From assembly GCA_004794655.1 (NCBI GenBank), contig SMMW01000585.1, positions 8,183,501 to 8,247,500 on the forward strand: a stretch of 64,000 nt of DNA, given 5' to 3'. Position numbers and translations under genes: made by a program. Each line of letters opens with the position of its first letter. Position 1 is the stretch's first letter. The notes beneath the pieces were generated by a model. That model saw nothing but the letters and a program-made list of their open reading frames with translations, was not told the DNA's origin and did not search any database. Source of the DNA: Marisa cornuarietis. Its lineage: Eukaryota > Mollusca > Gastropoda > Architaenioglossa > Ampullariidae. Positions 12,801 to 25,093 of this stretch are shown here, in pieces.

Positions 12801-14867
12801 CAGGCAGGCCTTCAGCTGATCACTCAGAGACCTAGATTACCAGTTGCTGGTGCACCACCCAGCATTGCTGCAAGGCCAGCAGCGCCCGCAACTAGTGCTG
12901 ATGCAGAAGGATCAGTGACTGTGATATCTGCTGTCTCACCAACGACTGGAGCATCTGATCCTTTAAGAACTGTGTTGCCATCGCAGACTTCAGCGCTGCA
13001 AAATGCTGTGACCTCCAGTTCTGCTGCCACGACAATAGCCAGTTGCACTTTGCAGACCCCAGTGGCAACTGTTATCACCACTGCACATACCAGTATGCCA
13101 GTGACTACTGTTGCTGGTCTGTCCTCTTCATCATTATCTGATCGTCTATGGGGTTCATCTGCTACAGCAGCTTGTGTGTCTCAAAAAAATAAGCCACTGC
13201 CAGCCTCATTTCTACCATGTGTAAAAACCACTAAGGGATTGCATGGCAGTAGCCCTTCCACCGGTGAAAGGACAGATCTGTTGGGTGCTTTGCAGCCTTC
13301 TTCACCTACAGCTGGTGAGGGTGAATCACCAAGAGATTCTCAGTCTGTGAGTCTGCAGACAGTGTCAGATTCAAGACAGACATCTTTTGATGTGAACTAT
13401 AAGACTGATAACGCTGAAAATAGGAAAACTGCTAAGGAATCTGAATTGGTAGGTGAGAAGTCTGAAAACAGCCAAATCAAGAAGTGTGACCCTGATATAC
13501 AAATGGGGGAATTTACTGATTCCCAGACAAAAGACGTGTGCAGAAACATTCAACAACTGAGAGAGAGTGGTGCTAGTAGAACTGGTGAGGAAGTTCATAA
13601 GACAGTCAAGAATACAGATGTACCAAAGATGGCTATCTCATTTAAAGAGCTTGCAAAACGAAAGGAAGAATTGTCAGATCAAGAGGTGCCTGTCTCAAAA
13701 CTAGCAAAGATATCTCATTTGTCCGATCCAGTTTCAGCATCAAACCAAGAGTCGGAAACTGCTATTTCCTCTAATCAAGCACCGATAAGTTGTTTGGCAG
13801 AGGAGGAAGTGACAGCAAAAAGTAAAAATAAGAAAGAGCAGGATGATCACAAGACACAACAGCACAAAACATCTCCATCCTCATCTGAACCGTCTGATAA
13901 AAACTCTAGACCAAACATAAAGAAGTTCTCTCTCTCTGGGCTGTCATCACAATTAGCTATGGCGATGGCTGAAAAACTCAAACGATCTTCGCAGTCTTCG
14001 TCTGATCAGCCTGTTCCAGACATGAAGACCTCACCTTCACAAAAGGTTGCCTCGAGCATGGAGACCGAACTCCTTCCTCCCCTTCTGAATCAAGAAGTTG
14101 CTGCTGAGAAAGGCCCAACCCAGACTCGTCTGACTGCTTTTGAAAGTAAGCACAGAGCAAATGAAGAGACAAAGAGGTCAGAGGCAGATGTGGATTTGCT
14201 GGGACCACCTAACCTGGAGCCAGTGCAAGACAGTGCCATGTCTGGAGCTTCCACAGCTCTACTCTTGGACTCTGTTACAAAAGACTGTGGACTGTTTGAG
14301 TCATTGGGTAATTCATTGGTAGCTAGTGATGTCCTACAGTCTCCACAGAAAGCGTCAGAGGTGCCCTCCAGGTGTACCATTCAGGGAACAGGCATGAAGA
14401 ACAGATCACCTTTGAAACACCCAGATGATAATATATTCCAGAGAATGATGGACTTGAGCAACATTGAGATAAAGGAAGATGCTTTGTTGCTGCCAGGCAC
14501 CACAAGTGACATCAAGGTGGGGATTTTCTTCTCTCCTTCACCTCTGCCTTTCTCTTTCTCTCACTTTCAGAAATGAAGGAGAAATTCATTTGTTCCTGTC
14601 TTCATAGCTGGGACCTACCACTACAGTTAGAGACTGCTTCTTTACAAGGCTCATAGCTTACAGCAAACGCTGTTTCAAAATCATATTTCTTTGTTAAATC
14701 ACTACAAAGAAATCGCATTCCATTGTAGCATGATCGGGATTTTTTTAGCGAACAAAATATGACTCACAAATGTTTGATGTGTAGAGTGCATCTGTTTTTT
14801 AGATGCATACTAATATTCATTTTCATTTTTATTTCAGGGAGCTGGAAATGATGATAAAATGATGTGA
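3804..14867 (+). CDS. CECR2: CECR2-like bromodomain chromatin-remodelling protein, 5' partial
   Basis: Coding exons: 3804-3893, 4360-4498, 8181-8283, 9341-9396, 10213-10304, 10546-10672, 11312-11523, 11967-14516 and 14838-14867 (stop TGA). All have AG/GT borders, phases match throughout, and they sum to 3399 nt (1132 aa plus stop). The first exons give a Glu/Arg/Lys-rich coiled segment. The bromodomain spans about fragment residues 127-222, with the WPF shelf, EPV..AYAP, a PM dipeptide and NCEAYNG carrying the acetyl-lysine-binding Asn. This block matches CECR2 better than other bromodomain families I know. CECR2 is a nuclear partner of ISWI-type ATPases such as SNF2L in nucleosome remodelling. 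The rest is a Ser/Thr/Gln/Lys-rich tail in one 2550-nt exon. The N-terminal part of the protein lies upstream of the window. The orthology call rests on recognition, not on a search. Confidence 0.85.
5426..7901 (+). mobile_element. hAT-superfamily DNA transposon, defective copy 1 (2476 bp)
   Basis: The ends are inverted (CAGAGGTAATTCT at the left, AGAATTACCTC at the right) and an 8-bp direct repeat TGCTTTAG flanks the element (5418-5425 and 7902-7909), the hAT target-site length. Inside on the plus strand are remnants of a transposase: a zinc-finger-like segment (WLKKWLWLMNEDNGMRCKVC, then an NTFTSPRC-type CxxC/C block near 6000-6100), a middle segment at 6829-7254, and a degraded C-terminal hAT dimerisation region near 7255-7450. 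This resembles the ZNF862 / TTF-type zinc-finger hAT family. Several stops break it. It lies in the intron between CECR2-like exons 2 and 3 of this window, in the same orientation as the gene. Confidence 0.85.
8750..8990. mobile_element. piggyBac-like MITE, copy 1 (241 bp)
   Basis: The element starts CTCTCTTGGT, ends ACCAAGAGGG, and is flanked on both sides by TTAA (8746-8749 and 8991-8994), the target used by piggyBac-family transposases. A subterminal palindrome GCCACGATCGTGGC lies near the left end. It is closely similar over its whole length to the sequence at 62419-62658. There is no coding capacity, so it must be mobilised by an enzyme made elsewhere. It lies in an intron of the CECR2-like gene. 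Confidence 0.85.
9420..9800 (-). repeat. Dispersed SINE/LINE-tail-like repeat
   Basis: Read on the minus strand, a segment ends in TGCTATACAAATCTTGC followed by an ATT-rich stretch. The same end type (a GYRC core, then TATAAAT, then ATT/GTT-rich tail) occurs at 20180-20330, 28430-28612 and 47370-47445. Boundaries are uncertain, and I infer a tRNA-derived SINE or a LINE 3' end without being able to choose. Confidence 0.4.
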
Positions 14868-17800
14868 TACAGTGTCCAGCTTATAGTGCAGTCTGATTCA
14901 GATATGATGTCAGTGTTCACAAGATTTTTGTTTTTCACTATTCCCTTTAGAGATAACTTCTCAAGATAGTCACCTTGATACTTTACGTCCATTCTTCCCA
15001 CATGGGTGGTGGAAAAGTGGTGAAGCTTGCAGAAAAGAACAAACTGACAAGATGACATGAACGATAAGCAAGCAAAACGCCCTAATCAGGAAGCTGCTAT
15101 GGGCTGCAGGAGTTAATTTCATGCCAGGTGTACAAATAAACTACAGTGGAGCAAACGAAGCTCCAATAAATGTAATATTGGCCTTCAGTTGAAGGCAAAT
15201 ACATGTAGCTTGCATTTCTTTATTAGGGTATAAAGAATCTGAAGATATGCATTGACAATGAAATGCAAACAAAATTTTCAGCAAGATGCTTCGTCAACTT
15301 GTTTAGACAGTGTTTTGATGATTGATATGAATGTACAATTTTTGAGGGGCTTTTATGTGGGTAGAAATTTAGGTTCGACTAAGTTTCATTGGATAAATAT
15401 CATAATTAGAAAATGAAACCAGAAACAATATCCTGGAGTGTTATATGTTCAAATGTGTTGCTTATGTTGAAAGGCTGTCAAGTATGGGAGCTGTAAAAGG
15501 GAAACTGTTTTAAGGATTTCTTCTATAGCCTTGCTGATTTGAGCTGGTTTGTTTGGGAGGAGAATGATAGAGACACGGCAAATGCCTCTAAAGCCAAGAA
15601 CACAGTCCTGAAGCACATCATAAACTGTGAGACCTTCAGTTTTCTGATATGTGATATTGTGTGATTTTGATAAGAAATTTAAAATATTGTTATATAAAGT
15701 TTTAGTTAAAACTTGTAGATTTTTTTAAAAACTGTAAGTTGGGTTGTGAATATTGTTGTATACTTGTTTACTACACATAGTATTTGACATGCACATTCAC
15801 CTTTTAATGTATCCAGTGTTTTTCTTCAGATGCCAAGCAGAAACCTTACACATTTCTGCAAGTTTGGTGTATTGAGGAAAACACTTAATGCCCATGTATA
15901 AAATTATTGGGCAGGCTATAGATTTTATACATATAATAATCATGATGTCAGAGGCAAATGCCATGCAACAGTTTTTGATCCTCTCATATGATGAAATAGA
16001 TGAGTGAGTGAATAAGTGTTTGTGCAAGGACGCATGCATACATGAATGTCAAATTATTTTTTCAGTACACCTTTGGGAATGATGTCGTGTTTTCAAATTG
16101 TTCATATTTTGCTTTATATATTTGTGAGAAGTGTAGCCTTTGATGAAATGAGCTTTTGAAGAACAAATACATTACAAATAAAAATAATTGGTCACTGTTT
16201 GATTCAGCCATTTACTGATTCGACCATGCACAAATTGATTTGACAGTGACCTTTGGTCAATTAGTCCACAACCCAGAGTTGATTCAGCTGCTAGCATCAG
16301 TCACTTTGATCACAGAGTACAGAAGTTACTATACAATGTAATAACACATTTGTTACTGGTTGTTTTAAAATGAAACTACAGTATTTTTTGTTTTGTTTAA
16401 GGCTTTTTTTAAAGTACAAATTAGGATAAACAAAGGTCAGCGACCATTGTTATCAAATGCAAAATGGATACTGTTTTAAGTAGTGGGGCATAAGTGAAAA
16501 CAAAATACATTCCTTCTGGAGTTTAATTTACACAATAGCAAAGTGATAAGCATGGCATGGCTCATGGCCACAAAGCGTACCTTTGATGATGATGCATTCA
16601 AATTGACTTAATGCAGGGGTCAAATTGACTATTTGTGGTCATGGTTGAATCTGGGATGTGGTCAAATCCACTTATGCAATTGTCTAATCAGCAAATGATC
16701 GAATTGACCAGCCCTCAAATAATTAACATTTGTTTGCATGCGCTGATTTCTATCAAGGCAAATGACAAAACTCACAAAAGCCCCCATAACCTAAATTTAT
16801 CCATGCAAGAAAAATCTTGCAGTCAAGTTAGACCATTTTTAACAGTTCCAATAATGCAAGCCATTAGCATTCCATGAAATTAGGAATAATTATATCTCAC
16901 GCCGACTCCTTTTTTTATGTGTGTGTGAAGGTATTTGCTTCTTTAGGGTTTGTTTTTTTTTTATCTGTATGTAAATCATGGAGGATATCTGAGGGTGGCG
17001 GCATGCATGTTAGTGCCTGCACAAGCCAATTGAAATCTTCATTTTCTTTTCGCTAGTGATAGTGATGTGCTTTTCCATGCTCCGCAGAGTCTTCAACCAA
17101 TGTGCAACTGCGATGACTGCACAATATGTTTGACTAATGTATTGCTCAAAGTATATATGGGTCAAATCAAATACATATACAGCAGTGTTAAACAGTACAC
17201 TGCATATGATTCAAATGTTAGATTATCAACTAAGCATCAAGTAAACACCTTTTGTGTGTAATTACCATCACTGTATAACCACACTGTTTACAGTCTGATT
17301 AAAATACAAGTCACATGATCCTGAATGAGCTTTAAATCTTATGATTGGCTTGTTTACTTCTCCTATGCCAGTCTCAGGCAGTCTGTTAATTTCCACGTGT
17401 TTATTTACAAGTACAAAATTGTTTTCATAATGTTGTATATAGTTCAACAGGAACAAATGAATAGCTGTCGTTTGCCCTGCTTGTATATCAGATAAGTCGA
17501 AGATTATACTGTTCACTGTTTATTACAGACAAGCTGAAGTTTATTCGGCTGTTTGTGGTTCACAGACATCCAAAGCATCAAACATCTTTTAATTGATGGG
17601 CTGTTAGATTTTTTCCTTAATTTGTCATTTGAAACACATTTGGTGGCTTATCAAGTGTACATTACAGTGGGAAGGTTTTGGATTAGGGCTTTTTTAGTTT
17701 TAAACATATACGTTCTTTGGGACAGTCTTTAACAAGAAGATATGCAAATCACTTTTTTTTAATCTCCTTATCCTACGCAAGAACAGTAAAGTTACATATT

Positions 17801-18700
17801 TGTGCAAGCCTTTTGAGTCATTAGCAGTTCTTAAAGATTTACACTTTTTTGTCCTGTAGTAAGATTACTTACAAAGGAATTTTTCTTTTCTTTCATGTTC
17901 AATTACTTTCAGATGTGTTGCATATATATATTTAAGACTTCTTGTACTGCCCAGCAGGACAACATGTATAAAATGTATTACAAAATTACACGCACTAAGT
18001 TGGAAAATCTTTCCCACGTTGGTCTACTGAACTGTTGAGGTATTTCAGTTTTATTTGTTATCAATGGGATAGATTTTTTTCCTGCGCTGTTGCATACCAA
18101 TGAACAATAAAAAAATAGTATGAAGAAGTAGCAGTGTTATCTGTTTTTGTGCAAATGACAAGCGTCAAAACTTTGCACATTCTAAATTACATTAATAACA
18201 GGGTTTTAACATTTTCATAATTTATTTTTTTAAGCAAATGCTTTAACAGTTTGGAGGTTCATACTCAGTCTTTTCTGACTAAAAAATACATTGAGCTTTT
18301 CAAGCAGTCAGCTTGTTTTGCTGTCCTGAGACAGTAATGTTTTGAGTACAACATTCCACCAAAGTAAAAACATGTTACCCTATTGCTGTGTTACTTTTTT
18401 TAATGGAGGCAGCACAGTTTAAAGAATAATGCACTATTGTAAAGGAGGTAAAACATAGTACAGATCACATCTAGATTGCGATTACATTTGCTGCTTCAGA
18501 TTTGTTGGACAAGTCATTTCCATGCCACTGGAATGTTTTGTGACAGCCAGAAATGCACTTTGTGACAGAAAACTCACAACATTTTGTGTAGTGCGATTCA
18601 TGTAATAAACCCTAAAAATTTGTCAAAACATAAATCGTCTTCTGTCTCGATGCTTCTATATCCTTATGAATACATGTGTATTCTCCAAGTTCTTTAAAAA
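14868..18700 (+). other. 3' UTR of the CECR2-like gene, then intergenic; no ORF
   Basis: There is no coding segment that I can support. AATAAA signals at 15135-15140 and 15165-15170, about 270-300 nt past the stop, could end the mRNA. Others at 16177-16182 and 18106-18111 would give a long 3' UTR. An imperfect hairpin with arms GGTCACTGT (16190-16198) and ACAGTGACC (16243-16251) lies inside. Confidence 0.5.
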
Positions 18701-21371
18701 GACTAACATGATTTCAGTGTCTTAGATTACCAAAACCTAAATTAATTACTACAGCATGACGGCAGCGTGAGCAATCGACGAAGAGTGTCATTGCACCATA
18801 TGTTCCTACTCTATGTACGTCTAGTAGCAGCTTACCCGCCTACCACCTCCGACCCCCGTAAGTTTCGTCAAAACTGAGAGCCCGGAACTTTCAGTCCTAT
18901 ATAGCGACTCACCGCGCTAATTTTCTCAGCCAAATAAACTAGATACTGATCGATGACGCCGGTTTCAACAAAAGCACACTTCAGGAAAACGACGTTAAAA
19001 GCTAATCGAAGCTAGTTTTGGTTGAATCCCATCTGTGGTCATAGGAAAACAAAGCGAATGGTATGCTTATTTGATGAACTAAAGGTATAGAAAATAACGC
19101 TAACAAAGTTACTGGTTTAAATTTTTTATTTCGTGTTTTGCAAAGACGCGATATACAATACTTGCACGTTCGCGCACCCCCCTTCCACCCCCCCACCACA
19201 CACACACACACACATACAGACATAAAAACGCTTTATCTCATACCATGTGAAAGTGTCTGCGTCCTCCTTCCTTCCTTCCCCTTCCTTCGAGGACCATCAC
19301 AAGAACAGACGCTTCCTTAATGCGTGCAACTTTGTGTCCTGTTAGCTGCACAACAGTCCTTTTTTTAGAAGTGCGAGGAGCTAGCTATAGATGACCCTTG
19401 TGACCCTGTATCCTTTAAGTTTGACTCAACATCGACACCTTCTAGCGTACTTGTCGATGCTATCAGTGACTATAGCGTGCTGTGAACACCGTTCCACATC
19501 ACAAAGCTTATCGCCGGACGCCCTCGAGCCACTGAAGTTTAACCAATGCCTGTTTAAAAAAAAGAAAGAAAGAAATGCTGACCCTCTGATCTACGGACGT
19601 TCTGTCACACAGCGTCAGGGTGTTGCGTGCGAAAGCCATTTGTGAGATCACGGGTGTACATGGACCTTTGTCGTAGACGCACATCGCCACTGGGTCGTCA
19701 AGCGAACGTCAGTCGCGCATCGAATTTCATTTGACTTCGTTCAAGAGGACTCCTTCGGCTTTTCGTGTTTGGTATCCTGCGACCTGACGAACAGTTACAG
19801 CACGGACGTGTAATACAAGTCCGTGGTTACAGTCAGGGAGTTTCAAGCGAGATCACATGGACTGCAGCGTTCAGACGCCAAGGATTTGATCCGTCGATGA
19901 GGTAGGTAACAAAAAGATTTTGTTCACGTTTTTATCCCCTCTTTTGTAAGAAAAGTGATAGCCATAGTCACCGAATGGTTGAAATAAATGACATACTAGA
20001 AATAAAAATGTTACACCCGCCTTTTTAAAAAGTGACAACCGTAGTCATTGAATGATTGAAATAAATCTACTGGCTACTGGAAATAACAACGATTTGCGAT
20101 AATAGATTGGCGACTGCTTCAGACACGCACACAGCACAGGTTACCCCCCACCACATGCACAAATAGATCGAGCGACGATAAATAATATAAACGCATTTAT
20201 ATGGTGCCTTCCCCCCCAGCACCAGCCGATCCCAAAGCGCTTTACACACATAAAAAGCGCGCGCAGTATTAAACAGACATAAGGATGCGATGAGAGCATT
20301 TCTGAAAGTGCCTGCTGTATCCTTCTCTATCCCTTTAAACATCGAAAAGAGTATTTCTTGACGTTACGATCGTAGCTAAACTTAACGGCATGCACACCAA
20401 AGTCGCTCCACTGTCGCATTCCCCCCCCCCCCCGCGTTCATGTGCATACCTCACGCACTAAGGAGATTCACAGTGTTCGTCAACTGGTCGTATTCATGGT
20501 CTGTCACACCGCTCACTTGCTTAAAAAAAATAATAGTAATAATAATACATTTTCTACGCATTGTTCGGTTGCACTTCTGTGTCCACGACCTGCTGCACCG
20601 CAGAGAAACCGGCTGAAGGTAGCTCCAAGGTGACGCAAGTATCCTTTAGGTTAAATACAAGCGATTCAATTAGTCTTCATGGCCTTTCGCGAAGCGGCAT
20701 TGAGGTGTAGGACAAGCGAAATGCCGGATTTGATAAGAGTGTTATTCACTACTTACATGTAATCCGTGCAGGGCTAGACCTGAGCTCTAACAGCCAAGAT
20801 ACGGGACGAACCAAGTGGAGTTTAAAAGACGAAGGCTTAACTACTCTTCAACATTTTCTTTGTGTATGACTGGTTAGCGCAATAATGTGTCGTTACTTTT
20901 TGTCTGTTAAGTATCGACGTGAAATTTATTTATCGTAGGGCTGTTTTTCTGCTCTAACGACATCTGTGTTACTTCAAATTTTAGTAATACTACCAAATAT
21001 TTCCAGACTGTGACAATGTTCATACGGAAAGATATTTATGGCAGGGAAATTGTAAGGGGGAGGGGGAGACTTTACGAAGAAGCGGGAGGAAATTTTCGTG
21101 AAGCGATCTACTAAAACGGGCATTCACTACAGCAAAGGAATTAAACAGCACAGCAGAGTAATGTGGTTTAGTGAGCTCAAATGTTGTTAGGACAATGACA
21201 ACATCTTTTAAACCCTTGTGCATGATTTGCAGCCACAGACCTGGCCAATCACATAAGGATGGACCGCTGACTGGCCGTGTTCGTTGCACAAAAGCGGCGC
21301 TGTTCACGTACATCCAGAACAAAGAACTCTTCTTCCCGCTGCTTCTAGCAATAATTAAAAAGAAAAACTAG
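18701..21371. other. Intergenic or 5' region of the orphan ORF
   Basis: Base composition is less AT-rich from about 18.75 kb. I see CA and poly-C tracts (CA near 19197-19214, C near 20420-20434) and a SINE-like repeat at 20180-20330. A short ATG followed by a good donor (ATG 19897-19899, donor GTAGGT at 19902) could be a first exon of something downstream, but I could not join it in frame to the ORF at 21.4 kb. No gene is called here. Confidence 0.4.
20180..20330 (-). repeat. Dispersed SINE/LINE-tail-like repeat
   Basis: On the minus strand it carries AAAGCGCTTTGGGATC, a spacer, GGCACCATATAAATGC, then an ATT-rich tail. This end type recurs at three other places in the window (9420, 28430 and 47370 regions). 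Limits are approximate. Confidence 0.45.
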
Positions 21372-21431
21372 CGTTCAGGCAGCTGTAGCTTTACGGATGT
21401 GCATGTTCCGCTTTCTCCTCTCTCCAACTGC

Positions 21432-22607
21432 ATGCTGATAGCAATCGTGATGCTAAGGCCTCGCCTACAGCCTTCGGTATGTAACAACCGGATGAACATC
21501 CCGGTACAGTCATTGGGTTTTTCATCCTCAAACTTTCTGGACAGAAGTCTCTTCAGGAACTGCGGAGTCGCCACGAGAACGTCTGTAATCACTCAAACGG
21601 AGGCAACTGCTTCTCAGGATAGTTGGCTGCATTGTACCTATACTGTACCTCCGTGTACTCCGATCGACACCAAGAGTGACAGGACACTTCCACGCAAACT
21701 CACGCCCGATCTTCAGCAAAGACAAGGCGCGGCAGATTCCAACGGCATCGACGACGAGAAAGCGCGCTGGTCGTCGGTGATGATCAGAGAAGAAATGAAG
21801 CGAGGCAAGCCCCACCGTCCAGAGAGCCACAGAAGTACCAGCACCAACAAAACTGTTAACTTGCCGATGGTCGCCTTCTCGACGTGTGGTGCAGTGACCG
21901 GAAAGAGCAGACGAAAGAGGTCAAAGTGCGAAATGTGGACAGTGACGCAGCTTCCTGTGCTGGCTGTGGCAGGTCAGACGGAGTCTGGGAGGAACCCTAC
22001 AGTCAACGCCCTTGATTTGAGATCTATTTATGGGAAACAATCAAAGATACTGAACGTCAAACCTGGTTTGCCTGGTCAGGGCACGATCGTGCTGCCCCCT
22101 CTTACCCTCTCAAGACCCTGGGGTCAGGCTCAAGTAGGGACAGTCGACGACAGCTTGGGGAGGAAGCGACCAGTTCGGCAGGACACCAGTCGCACGCCAG
22201 CCGGAAAGAAGTGCGATTCAACGTCCTCGCCCGATGATTCTAGAACATTCGTCAACAAGAAGCGGCGCCAGCAACGTTCGGTGCTGTCGGAGGTCATCTT
22301 TGACGCTGGCGGTGGTGTGTGGGAAAACCATCGGCATCCGGTCAGCTGCCTGACCATTGACCACGCGCCCACCACAGCGCACTACTGCGACGTGCTGGGG
22401 CGGCGGTTCTGTCACCGCTGCACGGAGTGGGCGGAGAAGCTTGTGGGCCAGTCGTACGGGGCGAGGCTTGTGGGCCAGTCGCACAGACCGAGCAGGCTGA
22501 TGAGGCTGCCCAGCAAGTCACCAACTCCGACGTGGGTCACTGACCGGGAGCTTTCGTTTACAGGTGTGAGGAAGGTGATTATCACCAAGACAACGAACAT
22601 AAGGTGA
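21432..22607 (+). CDS. Unrecognised intronless ORF, Arg/Ser/Thr-rich (about 391 aa)
   Basis: The frame is open from 21372 to the stop at 22605-22607; the first in-frame ATG is at 21432, with others at 21450 and 21492. I do not recognise the protein. It is basic, with patches such as KSRRKRSK and NKKRRQQR that look like nuclear localisation signals. Near the end it has a Cys/His cluster (HYCDVLGRRFCHRC), followed by two copies of an LVGQS unit. No signal peptide or membrane segment is visible. Such a long open frame is unusual here, and GC is higher than in the flanks. An upstream exon could extend it through an acceptor near 21378. An ATTAAA at about 22870 could serve as poly(A) signal. It may be a lineage-specific gene, possibly part of a male-germline set with the H1/protamine gene 2.5 kb downstream; that link is only positional. 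Confidence 0.5.
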   Translation: MLIAIVMLRPRLQPSVCNNRMNIPVQSLGFSSSNFLDRSLFRNCGVATRTSVITQTEATASQDSWLHCTYTVPPCTPIDTKSDRTLPRKLTPDLQQRQGAADSNGIDDEKARWSSVMIREEMKRGKPHRPESHRSTSTNKTVNLPMVAFSTCGAVTGKSRRKRSKCEMWTVTQLPVLAVAGQTESGRNPTVNALDLRSIYGKQSKILNVKPGLPGQGTIVLPPLTLSRPWGQAQVGTVDDSLGRKRPVRQDTSRTPAGKKCDSTSSPDDSRTFVNKKRRQQRSVLSEVIFDAGGGVWENHRHPVSCLTIDHAPTTAHYCDVLGRRFCHRCTEWAEKLVGQSYGARLVGQSHRPSRLMRLPSKSPTPTWVTDRELSFTGVRKVIITKTTNIR

Positions 22608-25022
22608 AGAATGTGTCGTGATGCTGAAAACAGTGCATTCATATGTTGTGCTTGTATCCATTCTGATCATGCATCACGTAGTGCCAGGCATCTAAAGAGA
22701 GAAAGTTCTCATTTTAAATCTGGAAGAAAGAAACGTCATCTCACTGTTTGTTGGGAGGATGTTAGTTACTTTCAAAGGAGTTGTAGACAGATTTGACTGC
22801 TATTTCATATCCTTTCATAAGCTTTTTTTATTTTTCATAGATCATTTGTGTGTTACTGTTATAAGTGATTAAAATTATTATTGTAAATATTGAGTCACAT
22901 AGCCTGGCAACGTAACTTGTTCTACAGTCACGTCTGGGTTACTGTGACGTGACTTCATCTTTGTCTTGTCGCCAAGTGCCAAACACTGTAAAAGTTTGAA
23001 CGTGGTTCTTCGATCTGTCTCCATGATGTGCACCGATGCTCTTTACATCCCATTAGCATATAAGCTATTGCCGTAGGCAGGCGAAAAGGGTGACAATAAT
23101 GACAACAAAAAGTAAAATGCACTCTAGAGTGGATATGGCATGATTGTATTAATCCTATGGACTGCAGTATAACACAAGCCGTTCTGGTTCACTAGCGAAG
23201 AACAAAACCAGAAAACAAATTAAAGGAATAGATCACCGATGAACATGCAGTGCACTCACACTGCAACCGATGCCGCATACATAAGAAAAACAGATCTGGG
23301 ATCAATGTAGTCACACAGAGATAACGGGACTATGGTGTCGACGATGATCTTACTTCAAGTGATAGTCCAAAAGGACATGGGTGGCATGAAAAGGTAGATC
23401 AGACAAAGCTGAAGACATAATCAGATCCGAAATATATACAGTTAACACATAGGCAAACAATAATGTAGAGATGAGTCCAACACCAAGCAACAGACGCATA
23501 TCTTTGGACTGCAGTCGGTTCTGCAGAGACCAACTCAGTCTTTCGCAAAGTTGTAGCAAAGATCGTATAAGTGGAACTTGAAGTTGTAAGGGCTCAGTGA
23601 ACCATTTAATATTCGTACCCGCGAAACAGTTCCTAAATTCAGCAGTAAATTTGAAATATTTGTTTCTTTTTCCACTTCTCACGACTTAGAGCCAATTAAC
23701 TGTACACAAAACAGACCATAAAGAATGAGCTTTTGTACCTCCAACACGAGGGCTCGCATGCATCGTCTGCTTCTCCTTCTTCTCCTCTTCCTTCTTCTTC
23801 GTCGTCGTCGTGTTGATAGATAAACCGGAAGCAAATTCGGCGATTTGGCCTTCTCCTAGAAAGAAGGCTGGTGAGGGTGAATTCGTCTGCAAGCAGTCCA
23901 GACATTTACACCCTTGCTCAAAGCGGTTAAGGTTAGGGGCATCACTCTCATTTGTCTCACTCTCGGTATTTCTTTCTAAAATTGTTGTCTCAAACAGAAA
24001 GAGCGAGAGAAAATGGGGATTGAGTTTGTGCGTCCATGCCTAGCTTTTGTGATTAATTGCTGATTTATTTCGAAAGTTAAGAATGAAAATTTTAACTTTA
24101 GAAGTGGAAGATTCAAACCAGAATGCTCCAAAATGTAAATACCAAAATAATAAGATATAAACAAAACATGAACGTCAGGCAGCTGCTTGTCACGCAGTCC
24201 GCATCTTTCACTCAGAGGGGACGCCAGTGATGAAGTTTGAGTTCCTGCCACACGCTACTGGCACTCCCTAAATGGCCTAAAATCTAATCTGTCCTCAGTA
24301 CACTGCTTGCGGGGTGAAATAAAACAGGCTGTTTGGAAGTTAGTGTACGACAGCCATTATGGTCATCTGACTGCAAAGTCATGACGTACTCGCGCAATTA
24401 CGTATTTCCTGCCTTTAAAATGACGCTAGCAAGATGGTCAGTCTTTACCTTTCTTTCAACATTCAACATTGTTATGATATATGTATTGCAAAAATTTGTC
24501 TCTAGTGACAGTAAAAGTTTGTAGCACGAAAGACGGGCATTTTGATGCAGATGTTGCTTAGGTGCGACGTTCAAACCTGTTTCCTGCTGAAACTCTTGCT
24601 GATTGCTATAGCTACCGCTGTTTACCAATACAACAGGCGTATGATTGGTTCAACCCTGTCCACACCCTTAGTAAGAAATATTGCAAGACTTTACAGCCAG
24701 CCTAATGCTGGTACTTGTTGCTATGTTACCAATACATCCAATCCAGGCTGCATTTACTCATTTTATAAGTCTTAAAAAAGTTAATGATTATAGGAAAGAT
24801 ATATAACCCTGTATAATCCTTAATTTTCTGAGTCGTTGTCATAATATTGATGTAATAGCAGATGTTGCCATTGGGTTTGTTGGAATGGTGTGGGTCGGGG
24901 TTGGGGCCAGAAACTATGGTAACGAGCGAGAGATGGATGCAGTCGGTTGCCACTTAGAGACAACATAGGGTCTATGGACGGTGAAACATCGTCACCGATA
25001 GCTAAGGCAGACATGGTCAGAG
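22608..25022. other. Intergenic; no confident gene
   Basis: The only object of note is a minus-strand open frame at 23350-23682 with one strongly hydrophobic segment (MRLLLGVGLISTLLFAYVLT), which runs into a possible donor (GTAAGA near 23350). I found no exon to join to it. A run of CGT/CTT triplets lies near 23770-23815. Confidence 0.4.
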
Positions 25023-25034
25023 AATAAAAAGGGG
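25023..25034 (+). promoter_or_regulatory. TATA-like element of the H1/protamine gene
   Basis: AATAAAAAGGGG lies 60-71 bp before the ATG. A start of transcription about 30 bp downstream would leave a 5' leader of about 40 nt, a compact arrangement like that of histone genes. No experimental start is known. Confidence 0.4.
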
Positions 25035-25093
25035 AGAAGTTTGTGCAAGTACTGGAGTCACGCAGGTGTTGCGGCTGCCTGTGGAAGCAGACA

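Noticed and set aside
15370..15385. GGTTCGACT, resembling a tRNA B box
   Set aside because: No matching A box, acceptor stem or cloverleaf around it.
25043..25093. Longer start of the H1/protamine frame
   Set aside because: The upstream start would be GTG, not ATG; the ATG at 25094 has good context and directly precedes the H1 domain.
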